Of a stretch of DNA of 64,000 nt, positions 33,331-42,528 are shown one piece after another. Made by a program: the position numbers and the translations under genes. Source of the DNA: an uncultured Mediterranea sp. Lineage in GTDB: Bacteria; Bacteroidota; Bacteroidia; Bacteroidales; Bacteroidaceae. The stretch covers positions 62,001 through 126,000 of the forward strand of contig NZ_CABUOL010000001.1 of assembly GCF_902493215.1 (NCBI RefSeq), read 5' to 3'. Below the pieces are notes generated by a model that had not been told where the DNA came from, ran no database searches, and saw nothing but the letters and a program-made list of their open reading frames with translations. Numbering within the stretch: the first letter of the stretch is position 1; every line of letters begins with the position of its first letter.

Positions 33331-35871
33331 TCATTCGCCGCCTCCTCCACCAGCAGCGCCGCTGCCACCGCCCGACTTCACATCGTCGTTTGTGATAGTA
33401 CGCGCAGCCTTCTTCACACTCGCTTTCAGTTCGCCGATGCGGTAGCTCACACTGAAACCGAAACGCACCTGAGGATATTTGTTCCAGCTGTCTTGTATGA
33501 ATCCATTTCCTTCGATGTGCGAGTCAAACCGATTGTATTTCTGGAAAAAGTTGCTGGCAAAAACCGAGAGCGACAGACGGCGGTTCATGAACGACTTGTT
33601 CAGGTTCAGGCTGTAGCTGAAGAAACTGCTACCCTTTCCCTGCAACATAATCCACGGCGTCTGTCCGAATACATTCACACTCAGGCGCCAGTCGTGCTTG
33701 AAGGTCTGCTGCGCACCACCATAAGCAAAGAGGTTCCAGCCGTCGTTCTCCAGTCCGTTCGCTCCCTTCAGCTTGGTATAACCGCCGAACAGATTGGCAT
33801 AGATACGGGTGTTTTTGGTAGCATTCCAGTTGACGTAGGCACTCAGGTTGAAATTATGATTCTTTCCGATATTCTGATAAGTTGTGTAAAGCACATCCTT
33901 ACCTGTCTTCTTGTCCTCGGAAAGGTCGGGGATGTCATCCTCGGACACAAGGTTGGTAACAGACTGAATGCTGTTGTTCGTAAACGAATAGCGGGCCGAC
34001 AGATTGATATTGAACTTTTGCGTAAAGTTACTGTAGCTCAAATCGAAAGCATGGCTTTTCTCACTGTCCAGTTCCGGATTACCTTGGCTGAGACTGGACG
34101 GATTGCTGTCGTTCAGGTAGGGATTCAGGTACCAGATGCCGGGACGATAGATACGCATGTTGTAGCCCAAACGGAGGTTGGACAAGTCTGTCAGCTTCCA
34201 ACCCAACGAAGCGGAGGGTACCACATCGTCGAAGTTCTTGCGGAAGTCATCGCCGCGGCCCAACAGATACTTCACATCCTCGATGGTGTGCTCGTAGCGT
34301 ACGCCCAGACGGCCGGACAGTTTTTTCCACTTCAGGCCATAGCCCAGATAGGCAGCAATGATATCGTTCTGATGGCGGTAGTGCGTACTGTATTCCTCAT
34401 CGAACACATAGTCCGAATGGTCGGCGGCCGTACGCAGGTAGCGGTCGTTGTCCGAAGAATTGTTGCGCAGGATGTACTTCACGCCCGACTCAATGGTATG
34501 CATCTTGCCGATGGGCGTCGTATAATCGGCCTGGAATGTGTGTTCAGTCGTATTCTGGCTGCCGTCGTTGTGCTGATCCTGCAGACGGCGCAGATAGTCG
34601 GTCCAGTCTTCATGACCGTAGGAGATGTCGTACTCGGAATAGGAATCCGACGTCTGCGGCCGTGTGTTCACCTTGTAAGACAACGTGAACATCCGTCCCT
34701 TCACGGTAGGCGAAAGACGCTGGTAGTCGACACCACCGTCAATGGAGTACCACGACGATTTACTATGATTACCGATACCGTACTTGTAAAGCAGATGATT
34801 GTCCAACGGCGAATTACCCACATAGTTGCTACCGCCATTGCTTGTGTTTCCACCGCCCCACAGACCGAACGAAGCGGAGATCAGGTTCAGTGAATCGATT
34901 TCGTAGCTGGCCTCCATACTACCCGACTGGAAAGAGCCGTTGCCCTTGCTGCTGCCTTCATAATCCAGATTGGCCACTTCCGAACTGGAGTCCGTAGCCC
35001 GTTGCGTACCGCCCGAATAGCTGCGCGGACTGTTGTTGTAATTGTAATTGTAACGGGCACTCACGGTAAACTTACCTTTCTGTACCGTTCCGAACAAGCC
35101 TCCGCCTGCGCCACGGTTGCTCACGTTACCGCTCACCGTTACCGTGTAGCCCTCGAATCCGCCACCTTCGGTCACGATATTCAAGATACCGCCCACACCT
35201 TCAGCATCATACTTCGGCCCCGGGTTGGTAATGACTTCGATGTGCTTGATGGTATTGGCAGGCATGCTCTTCAGTACTTCCGTCGGGTTGTTGCTCATCA
35301 TGTTGTTGGGTTTTCCGTTCACATAAACCTTGAACGAGCTGCTGCCGTTCACCTTGATGTTGTCCTCTCCGTCTACCGTTACCAGCGGCACCTTGCGGAG
35401 CATCTCGAGCAGGGTATTGGTTTCGGAGTCGGGATCGTCTTTTACATTGTACTCAATCTTGTCGATGTCAGCCTTTACCAGCGGCTTCTGTGCCACGACT
35501 TCCACCTGTCCCAGTTCGTTGGACGCGTCGGTGACATACATTGTCCCAAAGTCCACCAACTTCTGCCCGGCCTTGACCGAGAAATTCTTTATGATGGAAT
35601 TACGCCCCACCGAAGTTATGGTCATAATGAAATCACCGGTTCCCTTCACGTTTTCCTGAAAGCGTCCTTTCATATCCGAAACCATCATTTTCACCGGCTT
35701 GTCGGGTGCCGACTTACGTGCCACACGAATGGTAGCGTATGGTTCTCCCTCCTGCGTCAACGAATCGAGCAGGATACCTTTCAGCTGAAAAGTGGATACA
35801 GCTGAATTTTGTGCCACTGCCAGCACGGATATCAGACATATCCACAGCAGCACGGTTGTTCTCAATTTCAT
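33331..35871 (-). CDS. Outer-membrane beta-barrel receptor (TonB-receptor-like)
   Basis: This 846-residue protein has a signal peptide ending near LAVAQN (about 22). A carboxypeptidase-regulatory-like domain follows (about 25-115), then a TonB-plug-like region (DIDKIEYNVKDDPDSETNTLLEMLRKVPLVTVDGEDNIKVNG near 155-200) and a large barrel of the OMP_b-brl_3 type (about 400-820). The tail is unusual: a Gly-rich SGGGSGAAGGGGGE after the last strands. It is not next to a SusD partner, so it is not a classical SusC. Its substrate is unknown. A -7 box, TATTTTTG, lies upstream at 35960-35953 on the minus strand. Confidence 0.85.
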   Translation of the reverse strand: MKLRTTVLLWICLISVLAVAQNSAVSTFQLKGILLDSLTQEGEPYATIRVARKSAPDKPVKMMVSDMKGRFQENVKGTGDFIMTITSVGRNSIIKNFSVKAGQKLVDFGTMYVTDASNELGQVEVVAQKPLVKADIDKIEYNVKDDPDSETNTLLEMLRKVPLVTVDGEDNIKVNGSSSFKVYVNGKPNNMMSNNPTEVLKSMPANTIKHIEVITNPGPKYDAEGVGGILNIVTEGGGFEGYTVTVSGNVSNRGAGGGLFGTVQKGKFTVSARYNYNYNNSPRSYSGGTQRATDSSSEVANLDYEGSSKGNGSFQSGSMEASYEIDSLNLISASFGLWGGGNTSNGGSNYVGNSPLDNHLLYKYGIGNHSKSSWYSIDGGVDYQRLSPTVKGRMFTLSYKVNTRPQTSDSYSEYDISYGHEDWTDYLRRLQDQHNDGSQNTTEHTFQADYTTPIGKMHTIESGVKYILRNNSSDNDRYLRTAADHSDYVFDEEYSTHYRHQNDIIAAYLGYGLKWKKLSGRLGVRYEHTIEDVKYLLGRGDDFRKNFDDVVPSASLGWKLTDLSNLRLGYNMRIYRPGIWYLNPYLNDSNPSSLSQGNPELDSEKSHAFDLSYSNFTQKFNINLSARYSFTNNSIQSVTNLVSEDDIPDLSEDKKTGKDVLYTTYQNIGKNHNFNLSAYVNWNATKNTRIYANLFGGYTKLKGANGLENDGWNLFAYGGAQQTFKHDWRLSVNVFGQTPWIMLQGKGSSFFSYSLNLNKSFMNRRLSLSVFASNFFQKYNRFDSHIEGNGFIQDSWNKYPQVRFGFSVSYRIGELKASVKKAARTITNDDVKSGGGSGAAGGGGGE

Positions 35872-36027
35872 GCGTTTCCTTTTTAAGAGTTGACTATTCT
35901 TGTTTACATCGTATCAGACGCCGCATGTGCCCTAAAATCACAAACGGCCTGACAAAAATAATTGCTTTTCCTATAACTACGACTGTTTCGGAGTTAAAAA
36001 AGGTTAGTAAGAAGAAAGTATGGAGAA

Positions 36028-37317
36028 TTAAAGCAGATAGAAAAGAAGGAGAAGAACCAGATTGACACCAATGACCGCCCCAAAGCCGCGCAGCATCCAG
36101 GGACGCAAAGCGCTTTTTTTCCCTGCAAAGAACAGGCCGTAGCACATGTTCACGGCAATGTTACTGATAATAGCCTGCATGCTGCATGCCGTAATCACAA
36201 GTGTAGCTACTCCGCCGGTACCCTGCAACAGGTTCAAGATAAAAGGAGTGATGTCGCTGAAACCCGAAATGAAGGAAAGCAGGGTCAAACCACCTGTACC
36301 TGCATACATCAACGTATAATGGGTAGCCACCGTAAAAATAACGAAAAGCACGGCAAATATCAAGGCAACCTTGAACTCCAGCGGATTGCTGCTGTCTTCT
36401 TCCTCAACTTCTCCCGTCACGGGAGCCGGACGTTTCGTATGCAGATACAAGGCCACTCCAGCAGCCACCACAGCCATAACCAACAGATACGGATAAATCG
36501 CTGCCAACGTTGCCTGACTGAAAATACCGATCAGTATCAGAAAACGCAGAAACATCATGCTGACCGCCATCAGCATGGCAGCAACATACTCGGGCGCCTC
36601 TTCGGCCGTAGCCGTACGGCTCTTGCGTGCCAGCACGGAAATGGTGGCCGTACTGCTGTACAATCCGCCGATGATGCCGGACACCAGAATACCCGAACGG
36701 TGGAACACATAGCGACGCAACAAATAAGAAAGATAGGATATACCCGAAACAACCACCGTCGCCAGCCATATCGCATAAGGCGTCAGGTTGATGCCGGGTA
36801 TCAGATTTGATTTGGGCAGCATGGGCAGGATGATTCCACTGATGGCCAAAAACTTGGCAAGCGTCGTCATCTCGTCGTTCTTCATGCGCTGCGCCAGTTC
36901 GGTGAAGGTATGCTTCAGCTCGGTAAAAAGCAGAACGGTCACCACCACCATCACATAGAACCACGAAGGCTGGGTAACCACAATCGGTGCCAGACAGTAG
37001 GTAATGAGAGCAATGACAATGGTTGTGACACCGAAAACATGATACCGCGTCTGCTTCACATAGTAATTCAGCGCCAGCAGCACTCCCAACACCAGTCCGC
37101 CGCCCATAAAGAGCCTATATTCCGTCGGGTCAAGGATATACAGCAGATAACCCAGAATACCGATGAACGTAAAAGTACGGTCCGTACCGAAGAGCGTAGT
37201 CTCCCCCTCGCGCTTCAAGCTGATTCTCCGCTGTGAAAGCCCGATCAGTAAAGAGAACAAGGTTACCAGCACAAAGGTAACCAGCTCTTCCGGCAGGTAT
37301 TGATAGATTTGCTCCAT
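36028..37317 (-). CDS. MgtC/DUF4010 polytopic membrane protein
   Basis: This 429-residue inner-membrane protein has about twelve hydrophobic segments. The N-terminal part (about 10-150) resembles the MgtC/SapB domain, and the C-terminal part (about 175-410) resembles DUF4010, a known pairing. A charged loop, GEVEEEDSSN, near residue 300 separates the last segments. Its start codon overlaps the CYTH stop by one nt (TAATG), so the two genes are translationally coupled. The transported substance, if any, is unknown. Confidence 0.82.
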   Translation of the reverse strand: MEQIYQYLPEELVTFVLVTLFSLLIGLSQRRISLKREGETTLFGTDRTFTFIGILGYLLYILDPTEYRLFMGGGLVLGVLLALNYYVKQTRYHVFGVTTIVIALITYCLAPIVVTQPSWFYVMVVVTVLLFTELKHTFTELAQRMKNDEMTTLAKFLAISGIILPMLPKSNLIPGINLTPYAIWLATVVVSGISYLSYLLRRYVFHRSGILVSGIIGGLYSSTATISVLARKSRTATAEEAPEYVAAMLMAVSMMFLRFLILIGIFSQATLAAIYPYLLVMAVVAAGVALYLHTKRPAPVTGEVEEEDSSNPLEFKVALIFAVLFVIFTVATHYTLMYAGTGGLTLLSFISGFSDITPFILNLLQGTGGVATLVITACSMQAIISNIAVNMCYGLFFAGKKSALRPWMLRGFGAVIGVNLVLLLLFYLL

Positions 37318-37808
37318 TATCTGTCACCATCCGTTTGCATCTTCCATTCCGCATACGGATGCTTCATCAGTTGTGAATTGTAGTAACGAACGTCGCCTGT
37401 CACTTCCCGACCGATGAAACCCGGTTTCTCGAAAGACTCCGTTTCCGAAGCAAGTTCCACTTCGGCCACTACCAGACCTTCGTTCTCGCCGTAAAACTCA
37501 TCCACTTCGAACACATGCCTGCCACTGCGCACCAGATAGCGTGTTTTGTCTATCACACCCGGTTCGCAAAGTTTCATCAGCTCCTGTGCCTCTACGAGCG
37601 GGATTTCCTTTTCCCACTCGTAGCGGCTCATGCCTGCTGCATCCGAAGCTCCCTTAATGGTAAGATACCCTTGCGTATCGCGAATCCTGACGCGTACCGT
37701 CCGACCCCGCGCACTGCATATGTATCCCTGTACAATGCGGCTGCTGGCAAAGGCCTGCGACTTGTATTCTCCGTCGACCAGGAACTTCCGTTCTATTTCT
37801 TGTCCCAT
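37317..37808 (-). CDS. CYTH-domain triphosphatase-like protein
   Basis: This 163-residue protein has the CYTH fold, a beta-tunnel that binds triphosphates and metal. It begins with the defining ExExK motif EIERKFLV at residues 4-11. It continues with basic and acidic tunnel residues (RVRIRD, YEWEKEIP, FEVDEFYGENEGLVVAEVELAS). Bacterial members are usually inorganic tripolyphosphatases or thiamine-triphosphatase-like; few are adenylate cyclases. It lies directly after the 44-residue membrane peptide gene (no gap) and overlaps the DUF4010 gene by one nt, so the three are one unit. Confidence 0.9.
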   Translation of the reverse strand: MGQEIERKFLVDGEYKSQAFASSRIVQGYICSARGRTVRVRIRDTQGYLTIKGASDAAGMSRYEWEKEIPLVEAQELMKLCEPGVIDKTRYLVRSGRHVFEVDEFYGENEGLVVAEVELASETESFEKPGFIGREVTGDVRYYNSQLMKHPYAEWKMQTDGDR

Positions 37809-37943
37809 TCAGGCCAGGTAAGCAAAGGCTACAATCATCAGGATGGCCAAAACAACGGCGGCCACGCCCAGACCAATCATCACCCGCTTGCCCTGCTGTT
37901 CTTCTCTACGGGTATGCATCACTTTTTTTTCTTTCTTTCCCAT
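37809..37943 (-). CDS. 44-residue single-pass membrane protein
   Basis: This short gene encodes a basic N-terminus (MGKKEKKVMHTRREEQQGKR) followed by one hydrophobic segment of about 20 residues (MIGLGVAAVVLAILMIVAFA) and YLA. That makes it a likely inner-membrane protein with its N-terminus in the cytoplasm. The stop codon abuts the CYTH start with no gap, and AGGA lies upstream of the start. Codon use resembles its neighbours. I do not recognise a family. The tight coupling suggests a partner or regulator for the CYTH/DUF4010 genes. Confidence 0.65.
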   Translation of the reverse strand: MGKKEKKVMHTRREEQQGKRVMIGLGVAAVVLAILMIVAFAYLA

Positions 37944-38033
37944 AATATGTCCTTCATTTAAGTTCAACGTGTAACAAAGTAAGAGAGAATTTGGGAAGAA
38001 TGCAAGCGAAACGGAAAGAATTTTCAGAACCGT

Positions 38034-40559
38034 TTAACGATTCACCACAAAATTCCGTATCCAGCATCCCGTTTTCTCCCCTTTGGTCATCCGCAGTTTC
38101 AAGGTATGTTTCCCGGCAGGCAGTTCGTCTTCCAGCATGAATACCCACGGCAGATATACGCCGTTGCTCCACTGGGTATGCGTATCCAGCTTCTTCCAGT
38201 CAGCGCCGTCCACACTGTATTCGATGACTCCGGCCGTGGGGCCTGATACACAGAAAAGCCCGACCGCACGTCCTTCAAAGTCCAGACGCAGGGAAGCGCC
38301 CGCCTTTTCGGCCACCAACATGGGAACATGGACAAAACCTCTGCGGGCTTCCACATTTTTCTCTTCCGGCGTCCAGTCGTCCACTTTCCGGAATCCCTTC
38401 AGCGAAGCAGCCTGGTCTATCCCTACGAAACATCCTTTGTCATAGTTGAAAGCATCCAACGGCCTCTCCGGCAAGGAATGAGGTCCCGGTTTCCATCCGG
38501 CCTTTTCCTGTTGTTCCGCATCGAACAGGGTATTGATAGCCGCCGCATAATACTTGTGGCCGCCCCACGCCGGATGCGTTCCGCCAAACTCCTTCCAGGT
38601 GAACTGCCCGTCCTTCATGCGGGCAAAGATTTCCTGAATCAGGTCGATGGAAGAAAGACCGTAATGATTGGCCACCCGTTCGTGGTTGAGCACCACATCG
38701 GGACGCCGGCCCGCTTCGGCCATGTCTATAAAGGGATCGTAAATGAAATGCAGCATGACGATATCCATCCGGGGATTCGCTTCGAGGGCATGCCGCACGA
38801 TGCCTTCCATGCCTCTGACCTGCTCTACAGGTCCGAAACCGTTGGTATGGTCGTTGACCGCTGCCTCCACGAACATCAGGTCGGGCGTTCCCTTTTGCAG
38901 CACGTCGTTCTCCAGCCGGAAAGCGTGGGGCGTGGAGCCCGTAGAACCGATACCCGCTTCGATGAACGTAAATGCCGTTTCGGGGAAACGTTGCTTCAGG
39001 TCTTCCATCATCATGTTGTGCCAGCCTCTCATCTCGGTAATGGAACCGCCCAGGAAGGCTACCGTCCCTTTCTTTTCCCGCTCAAACTTGGAGAAGGCAT
39101 TGGCCAGCGTTCCGCGCCGCACGATGCGTCTGTACTTCGCCTCACCGCTCTGATAGCGTTTGATGAAGTCCACCACCGCTTCCGGCTGTTCCAGGCTGTG
39201 GGGATGATGGTCGCAACCGGGCTTCAGAATCACTTCCACCACGCCGCCCATCGACGCGTACCGGTCACGGAGCCGTTTCATGTTCTCCTCGTAGGGCACC
39301 ACCTGGTCGCTGTCTCCACAGACTGCCATCACGGGTATCCTGTATTTGGCCAGCGTCGGAAGAGCCTGGAAAGCATTTCCCTTGAAATCGGAGGTCACTT
39401 CTTCGTCCGTCACCTTCCATTCCGCCAGCATGTCGGCCCAAAGATCCTTCCGCTCCCTACCCGGCCAGCTCGAAAGGTCGCACACCGGCGCGTCCACATA
39501 GACACAGGCTACCCGGTCGGGTCGGTGGGCCGCCCAGTTCAATGCTACCAGGCCTCCCCGGCTGAATCCTTCCAGTGTCACTTTGGGTGAGAGGCCGAAA
39601 CGACCCACCATCCGGTCGTAGAACACATCGCCCAGCCGCATGGCCCGCGGACTGCCGTACAGATGAGTCAGGTCGTAGTAGGCCACGTGGAAACCTTCCT
39701 TCAGCAATGCCACATCCACCGCGGGGAAAGCACCAAAGAAGGCAGGCCGCCAGATCCAAGGCTTGCCGGGAGCCGCCTTTTGCGGAACAACCACAATCGC
39801 CTCCCTGCCCGCACAGACAAAGTCATAGCGGTCGTAACCGTTCCATGCCGACTTCTTGCCGGGGAAAGCCCCCGATGCCTCCACCTCGGGGGCCGGTTGT
39901 TTGGTAATGCAAGTATATAGTGTCCGGGCCATCACCCGCGAACCTTCCGCATCGGGATGCACACCGTCGGGGAAACAGCGGGGATAGTAAGGTTTCAACG
40001 CCTCGTGCAGGTCGAGTATCTCCGCCCCACTACGACGGGCCACCTTGCGGATGGCGGGAATCACATCGCGCACCAACGTCTCCTCGTTGATGGACTTGCC
40101 ACCTTCCGGCGCAGGAACCGGCAGGCAGAGGATGACTCTCGGACGGGTTTCCAACGTCTGGAACGAACGGACCAGTTCAGCCAGGTCGTGTTCAAATTCT
40201 TCCTTGTGCGCCCAGTTCCACGGCTTTGTGTCATTGGTACCCAACTTGATGGTCACGATATTCGGAGCGAAGTCCAGTGCCTCGGTATAGGCCTGCTCAC
40301 GCATGTAAGGATGGTCCCCCTTCTGCAACGCCGTTCGCCCGCTGATACCGAAGTTCCGCACGTCGTAGCCCGTACCCAACAATTGTTCCAATACTCCCGG
40401 ATAACTGTCCCTGAACGGATTCTGCAACCCGGCTCCATACGTAATGCTGTTGCCGATGCACGCCACGCGCACAGGCTCTCTCTCGCCGGCTCCCCATACG
40501 GCCACCGACATCAGGCACAGCAGCAACGCCATGCCCCATTTCATGTTAAATCGTATCAT
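38034..40559 (-). CDS. Secreted three-module SGNH / alpha-beta / SGNH esterase
   Basis: This 841-residue exported protein (signal peptide to about residue 24) fuses three hydrolase modules. The first is an SGNH esterase (about 28-222) with Ser38 in GNSIT, LGTNDT near 107-111 and the pair D198/H201 in DGVHPD. The second is an alpha/beta hydrolase (about 235-470) with nucleophile Ser333 in GFSRGG, Asp near 416-418 and His near 451-454. The third is another SGNH domain (about 495-685) with Ser506 in GGSIT, N569/D570 and H662 in GGTHPAWGGH. A beta-rich C-terminal domain (about 690-841) may bind carbohydrate. It probably removes acyl groups from glycans. No polysaccharide-use genes lie beside it. 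Confidence 0.82.
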   Translation of the reverse strand: MIRFNMKWGMALLLCLMSVAVWGAGEREPVRVACIGNSITYGAGLQNPFRDSYPGVLEQLLGTGYDVRNFGISGRTALQKGDHPYMREQAYTEALDFAPNIVTIKLGTNDTKPWNWAHKEEFEHDLAELVRSFQTLETRPRVILCLPVPAPEGGKSINEETLVRDVIPAIRKVARRSGAEILDLHEALKPYYPRCFPDGVHPDAEGSRVMARTLYTCITKQPAPEVEASGAFPGKKSAWNGYDRYDFVCAGREAIVVVPQKAAPGKPWIWRPAFFGAFPAVDVALLKEGFHVAYYDLTHLYGSPRAMRLGDVFYDRMVGRFGLSPKVTLEGFSRGGLVALNWAAHRPDRVACVYVDAPVCDLSSWPGRERKDLWADMLAEWKVTDEEVTSDFKGNAFQALPTLAKYRIPVMAVCGDSDQVVPYEENMKRLRDRYASMGGVVEVILKPGCDHHPHSLEQPEAVVDFIKRYQSGEAKYRRIVRRGTLANAFSKFEREKKGTVAFLGGSITEMRGWHNMMMEDLKQRFPETAFTFIEAGIGSTGSTPHAFRLENDVLQKGTPDLMFVEAAVNDHTNGFGPVEQVRGMEGIVRHALEANPRMDIVMLHFIYDPFIDMAEAGRRPDVVLNHERVANHYGLSSIDLIQEIFARMKDGQFTWKEFGGTHPAWGGHKYYAAAINTLFDAEQQEKAGWKPGPHSLPERPLDAFNYDKGCFVGIDQAASLKGFRKVDDWTPEEKNVEARRGFVHVPMLVAEKAGASLRLDFEGRAVGLFCVSGPTAGVIEYSVDGADWKKLDTHTQWSNGVYLPWVFMLEDELPAGKHTLKLRMTKGEKTGCWIRNFVVNR

Positions 40560-40626
40560 AAACTTGTGATTATTTTTTAGTCAGATGCAAATCTACCATA
40601 CTTTACGGATATATCCAAGCCTATTC

Positions 40627-42102
40627 TCACCTTTTTATTTTCACCCAATACCCGTTGCCGTACCGTGTATGTACCCGCCTCCCCATCTGCGCCAGCAGGC
40701 GGCTGAACGCCGTACACGAACAATCCTTCAATGCCGCCGGATTCTTCTTCTTCAACACGGCGTAGATGTCTGCCGCCGACATCAGATGCGCACCTTGTTC
40801 GCCCGCCTCGGCCAGCTCGAAGCAGCTGCCTATCAGTTCTTCAGCGGGTGTCACGCGGTAGAACGGACGGTTGTTTGCCTGGATTTCCGCTTCCTCGGCC
40901 TTGCTGAACCAGCAACGCTCGCCGTTCTTTAGTTCATATAAGAGCTGGGCGTAAAGCTGGGCATGGTCAACGGGGGTGGTGCAATCGATGGGACGCTCCA
41001 CTTCCACACAGATGAAGCGGCGGCTGCCCGAGAGGTCGGTCAGCAGGTCGAGGCGGTTGCTGGTGCCGATGAAGGAGGCGATTCTCGGCAGGGCTTCCGC
41101 CGAACGGCGGTAGGCACGGCGTACCCGCAGGTCCTCCATCTGCATCAGGTTCTTCAGCTGGGGCATACGGCTGGCAGGCAGGCGGTCGAACTCATCAAGG
41201 TTGATTAAGCCGTAAGAGGCCAGTTTGTTCTCCGCCGACGAGGCGTTGGTCAGGTCGAAGCTTTCGGTGAAGTAATCACGCAATTCCTTGGGCAGCAGCA
41301 GGCGGCAGAAGGTGGACTTGCCCAGGCCCTGCGTGGTGCTGACGAGGAGCGGGGCCACGCTGTTGGCCCGTCGGCCGCGGTCGCCCGTGCCTGTCCATTG
41401 GGCCGTGACGGCCAGCATCCAGCGGTGGAAGGAACGTATCCATACGTCCTTGTCGGAAACACGCTTCGCCAGCTCATCCACCCGGTCCTTGCCATCCCAT
41501 TCAGGTAAGCTTTTGAAATACAGGTCAAAGGGATGATAGGCCTGCACGTGGTCGGACTCCACGTAGCGTTTGACATCACGGTCCCAGCAGTCCACACCGT
41601 CCTCCATCGCGCCGAGGGCGATGCCGTTCAGGGTACGGTTGTCCACGGGTGTATATATAAGGTGGTGGGAGTCGTCCGCAGCCTCCGTATTCAGGCGGGC
41701 GCACTCCGTGCGCTCCGTCAGCAGGTTGTAGCGGAAGGCGTAGTGCAGTTTCAGGTAGCGCGAAAGCCGTTGCATCATCCGCCGCTGCTTCGATTCCTTT
41801 TTGTCCTTTTGTTCTTCTGTCTTATTTTCTTCTGTCGTGTCGCCGTCCTCTATCCATTCCACCGCCTCGTTGTGTCCGTTCAGGCTGAAAGTCCGTCTGG
41901 CAGGCTTTTCTGTCTGCGGTTTCCAGGTGAGGCGGACGGTGAACTCGCCGTCGCCGGTAATGAGGAAGGCTTCACCCTCCGGCAGGCGGGCGCAGAGCTG
42001 GTCGAGGTTCGAAAGCAGCTCCTTGCAGGAACTGGCGGGAGCAGGCAGGTCTGCCTCCCGACGAGGGGTAAACAGGTTTCTTAACTGATAAATCAGATTC
42101 AT
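40627..42102 (-). CDS. VapE-like (DUF3874-type) P-loop ATPase, orphan
   Basis: This 491-residue protein has a VapE-type core: Walker A in STTQGLGKST near residue 262, Walker B-like LINLDEFDRL, and the sensor region IASFIGTSNRLDLLTDLSGSRRFICVEV. The C-terminal domain (about 385-491) looks like DUF3874, a winged helix-like region. VapE proteins are phage- or plasmid-type primase/helicase relatives. No integrase, capsid or mobilisation genes are nearby. The start at 42102 was chosen over an in-frame Met 24 codons upstream because a promoter lies between them. The upstream 1 kb is rich in repeats. Confidence 0.75.
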   Translation of the reverse strand: MNLIYQLRNLFTPRREADLPAPASSCKELLSNLDQLCARLPEGEAFLITGDGEFTVRLTWKPQTEKPARRTFSLNGHNEAVEWIEDGDTTEENKTEEQKDKKESKQRRMMQRLSRYLKLHYAFRYNLLTERTECARLNTEAADDSHHLIYTPVDNRTLNGIALGAMEDGVDCWDRDVKRYVESDHVQAYHPFDLYFKSLPEWDGKDRVDELAKRVSDKDVWIRSFHRWMLAVTAQWTGTGDRGRRANSVAPLLVSTTQGLGKSTFCRLLLPKELRDYFTESFDLTNASSAENKLASYGLINLDEFDRLPASRMPQLKNLMQMEDLRVRRAYRRSAEALPRIASFIGTSNRLDLLTDLSGSRRFICVEVERPIDCTTPVDHAQLYAQLLYELKNGERCWFSKAEEAEIQANNRPFYRVTPAEELIGSCFELAEAGEQGAHLMSAADIYAVLKKKNPAALKDCSCTAFSRLLAQMGRRVHTRYGNGYWVKIKR

Positions 42103-42125
42103 AAGCGGATGCGTTTTATTTCCCG

Positions 42126-42156
42126 TAAAGATACAACATTTCGAGACCTTTGTCAA
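42126..42156 (-). promoter_or_regulatory. Promoter of the VapE-like gene
   Basis: On the minus strand TTG (42156-42154), a 20-nt spacer and TATCTTTA (42133-42126) give one mismatch from consensus. It lies 24 nt before the ATG at 42102. Confidence 0.6.
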
Positions 42157-42201
42157 GACCTCCGGAGGCTTCACGGAGTGCCTTTAGAATCTTTTATATC
42201 T

Positions 42202-42406
42202 TTCACCGAGTATGAGCGGTGTGGCTCGGTGAAGTTTCACTACAACACACTGATTATAAGCAACTTGTTGTGAAAGCGAAGAATACGGATATTCATTTTC
42301 AATTCTCAATTCTCCATTCTCAATTCATGAACCTTCACACCTTCACCTCATCCTTCACAAAATCCATCTCATTGACAGCTGTTTAGAGACTGTGAAACTG
42401 TGAAGG
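42202..42406. repeat. Iteron-like repeats and hairpins upstream of the VapE-like gene
   Basis: A nine-bp hairpin (TTCACCGAG at 42202-42210 with 42225-42233) is followed by TTTCAC/GTGAAA pairing (42235-42276). Three direct copies of CCTTCAC lie at 42332, 42340 and 42352. Two opposite copies follow: GTGAAAC at 42392 and GTGAAGG at 42400. The same heptamer in both orientations suggests a protein-binding region. Confidence 0.6.
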
Positions 42407-42432
42407 CAAAAGAAGCATATCGAAAGACTTTT

Positions 42433-42502
42433 ACCACAGATTATCCGAATCTGACAATCAGAACTTCAGAAACAATCTGTGTGAATCCGGGTAATCTGTG
42501 GT
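42433..42502. repeat. Inverted repeat, 18-bp arms
   Basis: ACCACAGATTATCCGAAT (42433-42450) pairs with 42485-42502 with two mismatches. A related ATCTGTG copy lies at 42475-42481. The elements are short and palindromic, as in REP-like intergenic repeats. Confidence 0.6.
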
Positions 42503-42528
42503 GAGTTCTGATGCGTTCCCGTTTTTCC

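Noticed and set aside
40627..42102. Prophage around the VapE-like gene
   Set aside because: No integrase, portal, terminase, tail or lysis gene is within reach, and the neighbours are ordinary chromosomal genes.
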